64,000 nucleotides of DNA from Bisporella sp. PMI_857 (Eukaryota; Ascomycota; Leotiomycetes; Helotiales; Helotiaceae). The notes below the pieces were generated by a model that saw nothing but the letters and a program-made list of their open reading frames with translations, did not search any database and was not told the DNA's origin. This document shows positions 24,810-35,742 of the stretch, one piece after another. A program made the position numbers and the translations under genes. Every line of letters starts with the position of its first letter. Positions within the stretch are counted from its first letter, which is position 1. The stretch spans positions 310,001 through 374,000 of the forward strand of contig JAJSPD010000040.1 in assembly GCA_021307315.1 (NCBI GenBank), written 5' to 3'.

Positions 24810-26204
24810 TTGATCTATTCAAATAAGGTTCTCCAAATACCTTTGTCTCTAAAGCAGCAGCACAGCACTATATATGACCTTATTGTCTCTTTGAACATGA
24901 AGGTGAACCTAAACACCGTCTGAACCATGATAGAGCTTGACAGCCCAATCTTCACTTGGGTTATTAAACCGAATCCTCCCATCAATGTTCCTAATCATTG
25001 ACATTTCCGTATCACTTAGTCTCAACTTAACAAGGAAGATCACCTCGACCTTTGTAACTGTTCGGTATCAATGGATACCACAAACATCAAATGAAGCTAC
25101 CAGGAGAGAACTAGAAGGTAGAAGAAAAGAGATTGAGGCAATTGACCACTTCAATCCTTTTATATATTTTTGCAATCCGGCGTACGCTCTAAACTATGGC
25201 TGCTCCAATGCTCTACGATTGCGTTTGTGTACCCTTCATAAACCTGACTTTTTAAGCCCCCTGGGAGGGTAGAATACAGCATATAAATAACTCCGAGGAG
25301 GGAGAGTGAACCCAACCCTTGTGAGATGGTGGTGCAAAAGAAATCAAGCACAAAATGCGGCCCAACTATCTTTGCGGTTACACACATGAGCTTGCAGCAG
25401 CATGTGAAGATTCACTAACCTACTCTAGGTGATTATGTAATGCTACACACTCTGCTATTGCGCTTTATTTTTAAGGAATTATTATAAAGGTAACATACTA
25501 TGTACTAAATTTTAAACGCCTGTTTATAAATTGTAAGATATTTTATATAGTACGTTAAATATACAAAAACAAAATTGTTCTCCAAATGTTTGTTCGAAAT
25601 TAAGTACAAGAATTTTTACTGGTTGATTAACATTTTAAGGACAACAATAATCGCAAGTGTTACTTGGTACTTTGATATTATTATTTCACTAATGTAAAGC
25701 AAGTACGGCGTTCTCATTCGTGCAAAAATGTTGCATGTCCCATTGTAACCCGGCGGTGTGCACTTCTCATTCGTTACGGCCCATGAGGGAGAAGCGGGAT
25801 TTCTTTCATCCAAGATTCTGATGGGGTTCCTGGTGCATGGTTTTATATATTAATCACACCTTTTTGGGATTGTATTGCAGCAACTCTAACGTGGTAGAGC
25901 TCCTTCCTATAGGAGTATAGTTCAGGCACCTGTCAAAAGTTGAGGCCCCACAGCCCTGCAACCAAGACTCGGGAATCTCGCTGTCTCGGTGGGATATCAA
26001 CCCGTGGAGTATTTGACGTCGTTTACACATATCAGGGTATACAAGTATGAAAGGTTGTCCTGCCGTCGAAAAGATGTCAAGTTCACTCTCTAGCTCTCAT
26101 TGCTATTCTAGGCAAGACGAATCCTGTCGTGCGCAGCGAACAGATCATAGCCGACACGACCGCTGACTTCAAGGGCCGGGAAGCACTCATCGGGCTTGGA
26201 CATA
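24810..26204. other. AT-rich intergenic region, no supported gene
   Basis: About 1.4 kb, very AT-rich around 25430-25640. The open frame at 24937-25272 has no recognisable content. Composition changes sharply to GC-rich near 26190 at the DUF1961 gene. Confidence 0.45.
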
Positions 26205-26915
26205 ATGCGGCGATTCTTCTTAGCGTTGTGCCTTACAGCGTCTATATCGTCGACCATGGCGGCGGCGAAGGAGAAGCTCCTCTACCGCAATCCCCTCAAC
26301 TCCACTACGGACGTCGCCGGATGGGTCGCAGAAGGCCCGGTGAACGCCACTGCCGTCGACGGCGCGTTGGAACTATCCGGAGCCGGTGGCATCAACGACC
26401 ACTTTGTCTTCTGGGCTCCAGAGGTGTTTCCCGACGGCATTCGAATCAGTTGGGAGTTCTCACCGCGCAACGAGCCGGGCCTCGCCATGTTCTTCTTTGG
26501 CGCCAAGTCCGTGGCCGGTGGCAGCATCTTTGACCCCTCCCTAGCTCCGCGCAACGGCTCCTATCCCCAGTACCACTCGGGTGACATCCGAGTCCTGCAC
26601 GCATCGTACTTCCGCCGGCGCTGGCCCGAGGAGCGCGCCTTCCTCCTCGCCAATCTACGCAAGTCACCCGGTTTCAATCTCGTCGCCCAGGGGGCTGATC
26701 CGCTGCCGCCCGTCGCCGATGCCCAAGGCGCTTTCTACCGCATCACCGTCGTGAAGGACAAGCGTGAGGTGCACTTCTTCATCAACGACCTCCCCATCTT
26801 CTCCTTCGACGATGACAAATCGACCGGCCCGGTTGTGCGTGATGGTCGGATTGCTTTCCGTGGAATGACCCCACTGGTTGCTAGATATCGCAACCTGGAG
26901 GTCTGGAAGCTGTGA
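26205..26915 (+). CDS. Secreted DUF1961-family protein
   Basis: An intronless frame of 236 residues. The ATG at 26205 starts a signal peptide (MRRFFLALCLTASISSTMA). The mature part has the DUF1961 landmarks MFFFGAKS, FDPSLAPR.GSYPQYHSGDIRVLH (short form), YFRRRWPEERAF, NLRKSPGFNLVAQGADPLP, and the C-terminal GRIAFRGMTPLVARYRNLEVW. The fold is a concanavalin-A-like beta sandwich; relatives occur in bacteria and fungi, often near carbohydrate-degrading genes, but the activity is unproven. The gene is markedly richer in G and C than the AT-rich flanks, and it lacks introns while nearly all neighbours have them, which could reflect horizontal transfer or selection on codon use. A non-ATG start at 26196 is possible but not preferred. 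Confidence 0.85.
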   Translation: MRRFFLALCLTASISSTMAAAKEKLLYRNPLNSTTDVAGWVAEGPVNATAVDGALELSGAGGINDHFVFWAPEVFPDGIRISWEFSPRNEPGLAMFFFGAKSVAGGSIFDPSLAPRNGSYPQYHSGDIRVLHASYFRRRWPEERAFLLANLRKSPGFNLVAQGADPLPPVADAQGAFYRITVVKDKREVHFFINDLPIFSFDDDKSTGPVVRDGRIAFRGMTPLVARYRNLEVWKL

Positions 26916-27416
26916 CCATGGACACGTTATAAATCAGTATGCCATACCCCCCCGAGACATATAGACCTGATGTAACAGAATTCACCAGACCGGATGATGG
27001 AGCTTCGTAGTTAATGTCAACCAGTTCGGAAACCTCTCGAGCAAGTTGAAGAACAGAGCAAAAGTTGGGCTTGATTTTGAAAATAGAATGAAGGAGTATT
27101 AATCTGAATCGAGGACTCTTTTATGATATCTTATGATGCCGCCTATTATTAAAAGTAGCTTAATCAATTTACCTATGTTACTGGAAAGATATTCTGATTG
27201 GTATTGGGGTGACGTAACAGAATGAACCAGTGATATTTACTAGCACGTCAAGTCGGGCAGTAGTATATACTAAACCTTAGCTGAGCGCTGTTGTTAATAT
27301 GAGTAGTTGCGGAAGTATAAATACTGATATCCCCTGAGCTAGCTATACTTTCAGGCGCTGACTCAAACTTTGAGCGTGTTTCTGTCCTATTTCTATTTCT
27401 TTACACCATTTTCTAT
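26916..27416. other. Intergenic region, no supported gene
   Basis: AT-rich flank downstream of the DUF1961 gene. Nothing recognised. Confidence 0.5.
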
Positions 27417-27800
27417 TAACAATGGCTTACCTGCATACTAGCATCTTGTGCTGGAATATCAATTAATTCCCCATGTAGCAAGTCTTATACAATACGTGCA
27501 TCATTTCGTGGAGGAAATTGAAATGTAGTTTCCTGCTCAGCGGTTGGCACCCACGTATCAGGGCCACTCTCATCGTCGACAGCAATAATCGTGGATGGGT
27601 TACGAACCTGAACTATCGTCAGCTCAACAGGCTCAAATTACGTCTCCTGTGGCAATTCGCATCGCTTTCTGTCTCTCAAAGCCTCCGTCAATATCAACCT
27701 TCCATCCGGGAAAAGTATCAAGGCCATTAGCACGTTCCCATGGTACTTCGTTATGCCGACGGCGGTGAGGCCCAAAATACAAGCCTCCTCGCGCCGATGA
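27417..27800 (-). pseudogene. Unidentified protein-coding relic with frameshift and stop
   Basis: On the minus strand a protein-like segment reads RGGLYFGPHRRRHNEVPWER, then GLDTFPGWKVDIDGGFERQK. It runs into a stop, then resumes one frame over as ELTIVQVRNPSTIIAVDDES, GPDTWVPTAEQETTFQFPPR and NDARIV. Removing one T in the run near 27635 would make the two parts continuous. An in-frame TAA (27485-27487) then separates DLLHGELIDIPAQDASMQ. A continuous coding-like pattern across two lesions points to a decayed gene fragment rather than a chance frame. I do not recognise the family. Confidence 0.5.
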
Positions 27801-28135
27801 TGATTCTAGGCGTAGCTTGTAACTTTTTCTCTATAACATATCGAACAATGAGAGTCTGGGGGCTCTTTGGTGCAGTGGAATACGCAACCGGAGGTTATAA
27901 CCTGTGGAAGTGATGTGCTGGAATTGTTTAAGGAGATCAAAAGGATCTTACTCTGCGAGGTTCTAATAGTGAGAAGATGCAAACTATTATACTAGCTCCC
28001 AGCTTTTAAGTGTAGATCGTTTGCGACAATCTCAGCAGGGTATACTGATATATTTTCCCTGCAACAGCGCTTGATAACGACCGTTGTAAGCGCATCTATC
28101 CTAAGAACTGAATCATAGAAGATAATGTAGTCTTC
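27801..28135. other. Intergenic region
   Basis: About 335 bp between the relic and the stop of the F-box-like gene. Nothing recognised. Confidence 0.5.
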
Positions 28136-29527
28136 TCAGCTCTCTTGAATTTCCAGACTTAAGAGAAATTCTTTTGCCTCCTCAAGCGAGTCAAAGCTTC
28201 TGTACTCTTTCCCTTTCTCTTTCTCCATAGTCTTCCCAGGCGGGCTCTCAGGCACCTCCAAGATTATCCTGCTCTCATCTTCGAAAGACCACCAACCTCT
28301 TCCCCCTTTCCGGAAAATTTCTCTACGACGCCGAAGGGAAGCTTCCCGCTGCTGATATCGTCGAACTTCATCATCTGTCTGGATAACCGCATCAGGCTCT
28401 TCCCAGTCTTCTCCAAGAATTCCTATTTTGTCAAGACTACTGCGATCCCACATAACGTATCCCCAATCGCGTAGCGACAGTCGTGGATCACTATTTACAA
28501 AATATGCTCGAGTAGTCCATTGATGTGCCCATTGCCATGCATCAAAAGGGCCTGTATCGGGATCTTGAAAATAAGGATTTGCAATATTAGCGATTTCATC
28601 ACTAGTATATTCTTCTAAGTAGCGCCCATCATCGAGGTCATTTGCAGTTTCCAATGCCTCTGACAAAAAACGACCGGAAGCTCGAGGATAATCTGGATAA
28701 AATAAAGTATACTTCTCCTCGTATCCCTTTGCTCTTATAATAGAACATATATTCTCGATTCCGCGAGATAGAATATGCTCAAGATAATAGTTAGGCTTTG
28801 AGGGTTCCGCATAGTCGACAGACATTTCACCACACACTATGTTATGCTCGGCCATTTCATTGAAATCTATTGTAATTAGTGTTCCTCTTGAAATCACTAC
28901 GGATGGATGATAAGTACATACCTGGCATTAGAAGCCGATATAAATAGCCATAAACGCAGGCAAGCTGTTCATTCTCCCACGGAGAAAAATTGGAGAAGAA
29001 GGTATCTTTCTGTTCTTGAAGAGATAATACAGGATGCTTCAGATCCCCAAAGAGGTTGCAGTACATTTCGAATCTGTAGAATGCACATTGGAATCGATTC
29101 AACTCGGAGTTTGAAATTGTAGAATCTACGTGATGAGATGATTCCGAGGCAAAGTCAGTCGCAAGCTGTTTGACTTGGTGATATAGTCGAGTAACCGCAG
29201 CTGCATCGGCAAGAGTCCAGCGCTGTGATAATAACTTTCGCTCGCCGAGTGTCTCCTTCAAGAACTTAAGTACGGCTGTTTTTGTCCAAGTTCCTTTGGA
29301 GGACTGAAGTACGGCAGCTGCCTCGGGGACGAGCTCGATGCCTATCTCTCGAAATAAAACTTGAGGAACCACTTGACATTGGGCTTCGATAGAAATCTTG
29401 TAGATGGTGGTACATGAACAGGTTATCGCAACCAGGCTCCGAGTGTCGGCAATCGAGCCTAGAATTCCCAGCATCACCTCAGTCGGCAGCTTTCAAAAAT
29501 AGACTGGTCGACTTCAGAGAGAGTCAT
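28136..29527 (-). CDS. F-box-like protein with a probable one-base deletion near its start
   Basis: Two main exons (29474 or upstream to 28922, and 28866-28136) are joined by a 55-bp intron (GTATGT..CAATAG), giving 427 residues from the ATG at 29474. The sequence just upstream encodes LPTEVMLGILGSIADTRSLV, a typical fungal F-box opening. An ATG at 29527 begins MTLSEVDQSIFES, which would run directly into LPTEV if one base were present at about 29489/29490; as given, the frame hits TGA. The rest resembles fungal F-box hypothetical proteins with a Trp-rich region (WWSFEDESRIIL) and an acidic, helical C-terminus. Either a sequencing error, a recent lesion, or a shortened protein starting within the F-box. 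F-box proteins recruit substrates to SCF ubiquitin ligases. Confidence 0.6.
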
Positions 29528-31887
29528 AGTGGTGGTGGGGGACGAAAAAAGATGAGTGTATTTAAATGCTGTTGCTTTCGGAATCGCCAGAAAACCTGGG
29601 ATTTCGATAGCGATGAATTGACGGAGGAAGATGGTTGGGAAGTATCTCCGATCAGCGGGGTAGAGGGGATGCAACCCCAGCCATTTGGAACTGTTATCAG
29701 CTAGTGTTAGCGTGAGCAACCGGCCAGGCCATCTTTTTGGTGACTTAATACTGCCCACTGCCCATTCTGTGCACGGACCGATGTTTGAAGTGCGTGGTGG
29801 TTAGGGAGTAACTGATATTTACATTCTCAAATTCTTATGAGTGAGGCAGGGATTGAGGTAATAGGAAGGCAGCTGTGGGCCTTAGAGTGTCTTGCTGGGA
29901 GAGCCAGACGTTCTCATAAGACTCCCTGGAGAGCGTTAGAAGAATCTAGCTATCCGGAGATGGGAGAGAAAAAGGAATAAGTACAAAAATGCAATTATCA
30001 CCAAGCTTGTAGGTGGGACATAGTGCGGAGTATCCAGAGTAAAGAGCCTTACTTACAAGCTTAACCTTACCCAGGTGCAGTTCTGTTTCCATACTTGTAA
30101 TGTAGTTAGCTCATATTGTTTATCCTGTTATACAATGGTATCCCACTTCCCGCTAAGTTTCGTCAGCATAAAATCTACCAAGGTAAGGCCCGTATCCTAA
30201 GCTCTTATCCCAGGTGTCAAATATTGAGTAGGCAGATTGGCGGCAACTAAGTGCCCAGTCCAGAGTTACCGCGCAAGTTCAACGGCGGTCATTTGAATGG
30301 CTAGATATACCATGAGTGGCACATCAGAGAGGAGAAAATGGTCTTGATGGAACAGGAAGCCTTTCAATCATATATATTACAATTGTGGTATGCACAGCCT
30401 ATCATTTATTGATGGCCCACAGATTGCCAGAGTCCAAAGTTCACACAAGGAGATATAAAACATGGCAAGTATAAATACGAATGCCTGTAGTCAAGCTTGC
30501 AAGCCGCAAGCTTGATTAAAGTTCTGCTTTTGTAAAATCTTTGAGATCTACTCTATGCAAACTTTAGCGTTGTATTTCAACTGGCAATTGCATAACGAAT
30601 GAAGGTGTGTATGATGAACTTGATGGTCTGGGGTAACTACAAGCATAAGCTTGTTTTCTAGCATGGTTGAGTCTCGATTACGAAATATCATCATTCCTAG
30701 AGTATATGTTGGTGGCATGAAACGGCAGGTCTACTGTCATTTCCTGTCAGGAATAGAGTCACCCGCCAAAAAGGAAAGCGGGTAATTTGTAAGTCTCCAC
30801 AGATCGCTTCAATGGTCACTCACAACCAGAGCGGGGTTTTGGCTCAGCTTTCATCTGCTTGAGCGTTCCCGATTTGACCGAGTGAGCGTCATGAGCGGTA
30901 TTTCGATGATAGTGACACTGACTGCTGTTTGAAATATTCATGGCTATTCACAAGGTCACGCATAGTGGCTTTATTAGGGATATCGAGAGCCGCAAATGAA
31001 TCAGAAACACATATTTTCCTATGGTAGTAGAACATCTACAGTTAAAGCGTCTCATGAGCGCCAACATTAACTCGAAACCAAACCCGAGCTGCGTTCTGTA
31101 CGTCATGAATAGGCTCGAAGGAAACATATCAAATTTCCTGCCAGGGGACATTGTTCAGAAACTAGTCATTGAAAGGAATGAGCACTTCCTAGGATCTCCA
31201 TACCCAATGATTACCAAAGTACTATGAAAAGCGTATCGAACCAGAATATATGCTAATGAATCTTTCTTGAACGTAACGATGATGAAGGAACGATAGCCAA
31301 GGAACTATGATCCAGGAGAAGATTATGGCTTTTCAGACGTTGTCCACTAATTTCAATATGGCAGCCTGGCGGATATGGCAAAGGGCTAAAGCACATAACA
31401 GAAACCCTAAATTAACATAACAACTCTTTTCCTGCTATATACCTAGGCATCCTTGCATTTTCAAATAGCGGCTCTAACACACAGAATTACAGCATTGTAC
31501 GACTAGCAAACCTTCTCGAAACGCGCTGGAAGGTTACCAACCTCGCCCATGGAAGGATGGAATACTGGAACAAGCTCTCTGTGACATAATCTGGCAGACT
31601 AATGGAACATAGAGTTTAATCACATAGATATTGTACTAGTATTGTCGTATATCGGCATCGAATTGATGAGCACGGAAGCTTGCAGGTATCAAGGCATTAA
31701 ATAAGCGGTTAGGGATTGAGGTTAAAGAGGCTGAGCCGCAGGGAGGCACCGCAGATTGGAGCGGCCGCTAAAATTAGTGGAGACCCCAAAACTGCCCCTC
31801 CTTCCGAAGTTGTTTTGCAGTGGCTCTCAAACAAGGAGTTACCTACTATCATCCAACCATAAAAGTCAATAAGCAAGTCATACCACA
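29528..31887. other. Long intergenic region, no supported gene
   Basis: About 2.4 kb with no supported gene on either strand. Short frames around 30948-31227 on both strands overlap and are not recognisable. The 3' end must hold the promoter of TMA22. Confidence 0.45.
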
Positions 31888-32688
31888 ATGATGGATGCGG
31901 ATACCCCAGATACACCTGCTGCTCCATCAGAGCCCCAATCTCGAAATGTAATCTACTGCGGTGGTAAGTTTTCTAACCTCGAATTACCCCGCCATCTGCT
32001 CGCATGTCTCACATAAACCATCTAGTTTGCACACTGCCTCCGGAGGTACGATCTATTTTACCGTGATATGAGCCCACAAGAAGGGAATGTGCTTACGAGA
32101 TGAGGAAGTAGTACTGCGAATTTGGCGGCACAGTCAAGAAGTGCCAGGACTGGCTCCAAAACGAGAACCCCACTATGTATGAACGTCTCTGGTCCGCCGG
32201 TATGTCATTTTTGCCCACCTCATCCTCAATCCCCTGAAATACATGAATCTGACACTAGGGCTGCAGATGCGCTCGAAGCCTCTACCGCCACTCTGTCTGT
32301 CGATGCCCGCAAGCGCGCCGAAAAGGATGCCCACAAGAAAGCCCTCAAAGCCGAAGCGCAAGAAGCCAAAGCCGCCGCCACGATTGCGAATAGCATGGTG
32401 ACAATTAAGCGGGTGGAGCGGAATAAGAGGAAATTTGTTACGGCGGTTAGTGGATTAGAAGCGTTTGGGCTGGAAAATAAGAAGATGGCGAAGGAGTTTG
32501 GGAAGAAGTTCGCGACGGGGGCGAGTGTTACCAAGGTTCCTAGTGGAGGGGAGGAAATTGTGGTTCAGGGTGATGTGAGTGATGAGATCGAGGAGTTCCT
32601 GCTGGAGAAGTATAAGGTTATTCCAGAGGATAATATAGAGTTGGTGGAAGATAAGAAAAAGAAAAAGGATACTGGTGCAGGAGGATGA
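31888..32688 (+). CDS. TMA22: Translation machinery-associated protein 22 (DENR homologue)
   Basis: Four exons (31888-31963, 32026-32045, 32112-32199, 32267-32688) give 201 residues. The N-terminal zinc-binding part NVIYCGVCTLPPEYCEFGG is assembled from three exons, the second only 20 nt long. KKCQDWLQNENP follows, then a charged Ala-rich linker and the C-terminal SUI1/eIF1-like domain (VTIKRVERNKRKFVTAVSGL, FAT GASV, VQGDVSDEIEEFLLEKY). TMA22/DENR pairs with TMA20/MCT-1 on the 40S subunit and promotes ribosome recycling and re-initiation. The end is a Lys-rich tail. Two ATGs occur in tandem at 31888 and 31891. The gene is tail-to-tail with the borealin gene. Confidence 0.93.
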
Positions 32689-32921
32689 TGTTAGACGTCT
32701 CATCATGAAGTCACGAATTTAGGAAACAAAAGTCAACAATGCGAAATAAGTTCTCCAATTGGTAAATTGTGCCCAAATAACCCAACTCCATGCTAACATC
32801 AAGAAATATCAACAATAATCGGGTAAGCACAAGCGTAAGATATCCCCCACGCAAACTTTCCTGTTCCTCAATACCTCCTGCACACCCAAGGGATCTGTTC
32901 ATGATCATAACAAATCCAGAA

Positions 32922-34131
32922 TCAAGTTCTTTTTCGTAACACTCTCCCGCCAGCTGGAGCGGCAGCCGGGGCAACTTTTGGACCTGGTGCCTTCTTCGTC
33001 GAAGCTCCAGCCCCGATCCCCTTGATCGTGCTCATCACGGTTCGCTTTGTAGCAGGGGCAGCTTTCTTCGGTGCAGGTGCGCTTTTCCTAATGACTGTTG
33101 AGCCACTACCATTGCTTGAATCGCTAGCCGCCCGTCCACGTCCTACCTTCGGCGCGGGGGCTGCGGCGACTGCCCTCTTCCCTCTTCCAACACCTGATGC
33201 GGTGGTAGGCTCTACTGCCTTTCTTGTCGCCATGCCACGGGTAGTCTTGGCCTTCTCAACCATGTTTGTCAGAATACTTGCCGCTCCGCCTGATGAAGCC
33301 GGAACAGCAGGCTTAAGTGGAGAGGGGGGACGCGATACTCCAGTCTTAGGCGGTACAGTAGGTCGGATCGGTGATTTAGGAAGTGTGCGTGAGTTCGCTG
33401 ATCTAGGGGAGAGGACCTGGTCTGGTTGGAGGTTGACTCGAGACGTCGTGCGGTCAGGTGGTTGTGGAGGCCCACGAGTTCTCTTCTTTGGGTTCTCAAT
33501 GTCCTCATTCTCTTTATCAGTGGTTATTTCATCACTAGGTATGTATTAGTTCATGTTCACACAGCAATTTATGAATTTTACCTGTGACGTTTCGTTGGTC
33601 GTCGCGGAGAAGGGCTCGCTCGACTCTGTTCTCTTTGAATCAGATTCTTCCCTGCATTTGAATGCTTCGCCGGAGAACCAGGTGCAATTGCTGGAACAAG
33701 TTTTGCCTTGTTCTCGCTGTGCTTCAATAATAAGTCTCCCATATTCGCTTTCCGCAGTGCCATGGGGATACGGTTCACTCGAATCTCGACACGCGTCCGT
33801 AATCCTTGAGCTTGAAGCATATACTGCGCACGAAGCTTCCTGGCTCTTTCGGTAACTGTGGGAGAATCGTATTAGCAAGACTTCGACGCGTTGCAGACGT
33901 GTATAAGCTCTGAGATTCCATACTTTCAAGTTGCAGGTTATCGATTAGTGCCTGCTTCTGACTAATTGTGATTCCAATTGGAGCTTTACGGATTGGACTT
34001 CTGCTATTTGGTGCTCGTGAAGGGCTTTGCATCTTTGTAGGAACGAGTTTCGGAGGAGCTGGGAAGTTCTGTACATCTACTGAACTTGTTGATTCAGTCG
34101 ACTTGCGTTTCTTCTGTCGCGTAGGCGCCAT
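32922..34131 (-). CDS. NBL1: Borealin N-terminal domain protein (Nbl1-like, chromosomal passenger complex)
   Basis: Three exons (34131-33924, 33855-33582, 33534-32922) give 364 residues. After a basic N-terminus (MAPTRQKKRKS) the Nbl1/borealin domain spans roughly residues 58-115: ISQKQALIDNLQLE, then after intron 1 ITERARKLRAQYMLQAQGLR and VEIRVNRIPMALRKANMGDLL. This helix packs with survivin (Bir1) and INCENP (Sli15) to target Aurora kinase to centromeres. The remainder is long, basic, Ser/Pro/Ala-rich and probably disordered, ending in GGRVLRKRT; several SP/TP sites (SPRSANS, PKSPIRP, RPPSPLKP) suggest cell-cycle phosphorylation. Much longer than the 73-residue yeast Nbl1, as usual in filamentous fungi. 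Head-to-head with RPN10. Confidence 0.88.
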
Positions 34132-34458
34132 TGCAAGTTTTCTGATTATTTCTTCCGCTTTTTATATGTAGAGCAGAATTGTGTTCCAGCAATGCAAATG
34201 GCAATAATTAAGAAATGTGTGCATCTGACTCTTGTAATGAAGGTTGGATTGTTCTTCAAGTGGAAAGTAAACAAAGCAAGAGCCGCATTTCACAGCAGCA
34301 CTGACAAGGGTCAGCTTCACGCCAAGAGAATTTAAGGTTATGCGCTAGCGGACGCGCAACCTGAGCTACCTGAATGTTGACAGAGCTCCAACTTCGACAA
34401 TATCTAGAACCTCTAGCTTCACAACCTCCCATTTTCGACACCGCAAAATATCACAATC
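34132..34458. promoter_or_regulatory. Shared intergenic promoter, borealin / RPN10
   Basis: A 327-bp gap separates the divergent starts of the borealin gene (34131, minus) and RPN10 (34459, plus) and must hold both promoters. No specific element such as a proteasome PACE box was confidently identified. Confidence 0.55.
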
Positions 34459-35417
34459 ATGGTTCTCGAGGCTGTTATGATAGTGGTGGACAACTCCGAA
34501 AGCAGCAGAAATGGAGACTACACACCAACGAGATACGAGGCTCAAGCCGATGCCGTTTCCCTCATCTTCTCCCACATCACACAAAGCAATCCGGAGTCCT
34601 CTGTTGGACTGATGAGTATGGGTGGAAAGCAACCAGAAGTGCTTGTTACATTAACAACGGATCACGGCAAGATTCTGGAAGGTCTTCACCGCACAAAAGA
34701 TAGGATTCGAGGCGGAAGCCATTTGGCCACATCCATTCAGGTCGCAGGTGTAGGTCATTCACTTGCTGTACTCAAGTATAGAGAGACTCCATGCTTACTA
34801 TGAGGCCGCAGTTAGCATTGAAACACCGTCAAAATAAGTCACAGCGACAACGAGTAGTCATCTTCAACTGCAGTCCCATTGCAGAAGACGAGAAATCCCT
34901 AGTGAAGCTTGCCAAAAAGATGAAGAAGAACAACGTATCTATCGATTTTATTTCATTCGGCGAGCTGGACGATGATGTATCAAAGAAGCTAGAGGCTTTC
35001 AACGAGAATGTTAAAGGAGGCGACGGATCACATTTAGCGATCATCCCACCCGGGCCACATCTACTCAGCGACCAATTGCTATCGTCCCCTATACTCAGTG
35101 GAGATGGAGCTGCTTCAGGCGGCCCAGGAGATGGTGACTTTGGTGGAGCAGCGGACAACTTTGAGTTCGGTATTGATCCTTCCGTTGATCCAGAGCTGGC
35201 ATTAGCGTTGCGCATGAGTATGGAGGAAGAGAAAGCACGAGTTGAGAAGCAGAACAAAGAGGCGGCGGCAGCTGCAGCTGCAGAACCATTACCCGAGATC
35301 AAGGAAGAGAATGAGTCCAAGGAGCAAGATGAATCGAAGCAGAGTCTGTTAGACAAGGATGGAAAGCCTCGTGGTGAGAAAGATGGAAAGGATGATGATG
35401 CCATGGATACGGCGTAG
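34459..35417 (+). CDS. RPN10: 26S proteasome regulatory subunit Rpn10
   Basis: Two exons (34459-34749, 34812-35417) give 298 residues. The vWA domain begins MVLEAVMIVVDNSE and includes PESSVGLMSMGG, GGSHLATSIQVAGLALKHRQN (across the intron) and RVVIFNCSPI. A ubiquitin-interacting motif DPELALALRMSMEEE lies at about residues 222-237 and receives polyubiquitinated substrates at the 19S regulatory particle. The C-terminus is Lys/Glu/Asp-rich with an Ala tract, longer than in yeast but usual in filamentous fungi. The intron is 62 bp, with the donor chosen after GGT to keep frame. The gene is transcribed divergently from borealin and converges on TRS23. Confidence 0.95.
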
Positions 35418-35742
35418 AAGGAATTACTAGCATTGCATAGCGTTGAGCATGTGTGTACTATAAGATGATAAATCCGGGCAAATTAGACTTTTATCTCTAA
35501 TTCCGTTATCCTTTAGTGCTTCACAGACAATGAAGCATCCGTACATTCCTCTTAGAGCCATAGTTGTGCTTATAGCCCGGGTACACTGTCAAAACCAATG
35601 GTCGATTTTATGACGCCTCCAAGTCGTGCTAATCCCTCAGTTCGCATAGGCTCATATCATTCAGGTTAGCTGCGGTCCACTGCAACTCTCTTCCTCCCAT
35701 GATCACTATAATCCTATATTAAAGCTGCCCTATCCCAAGATC
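35418..35742. other. Convergent 3' flank between RPN10 and TRS23
   Basis: 325 bp between two stop codons of convergent genes; should contain both polyadenylation regions. No coding potential. Confidence 0.5.

Noticed and set aside
26129..26667. Alternative frames on both strands in the DUF1961 gene
   Set aside because: GC-rich shadows of the real coding frame, which has a signal peptide and family motifs.
33022..33549. 175-codon plus-strand frame across the borealin gene
   Set aside because: Antisense to the Ala/Pro/Lys-rich tail of borealin, with no domain.
34829..35404. 191-codon Ser-rich open frame antisense to RPN10
   Set aside because: It is the mirror of the acidic, Ala/Glu-rich C-terminus of RPN10; low-complexity composition explains the long frame.
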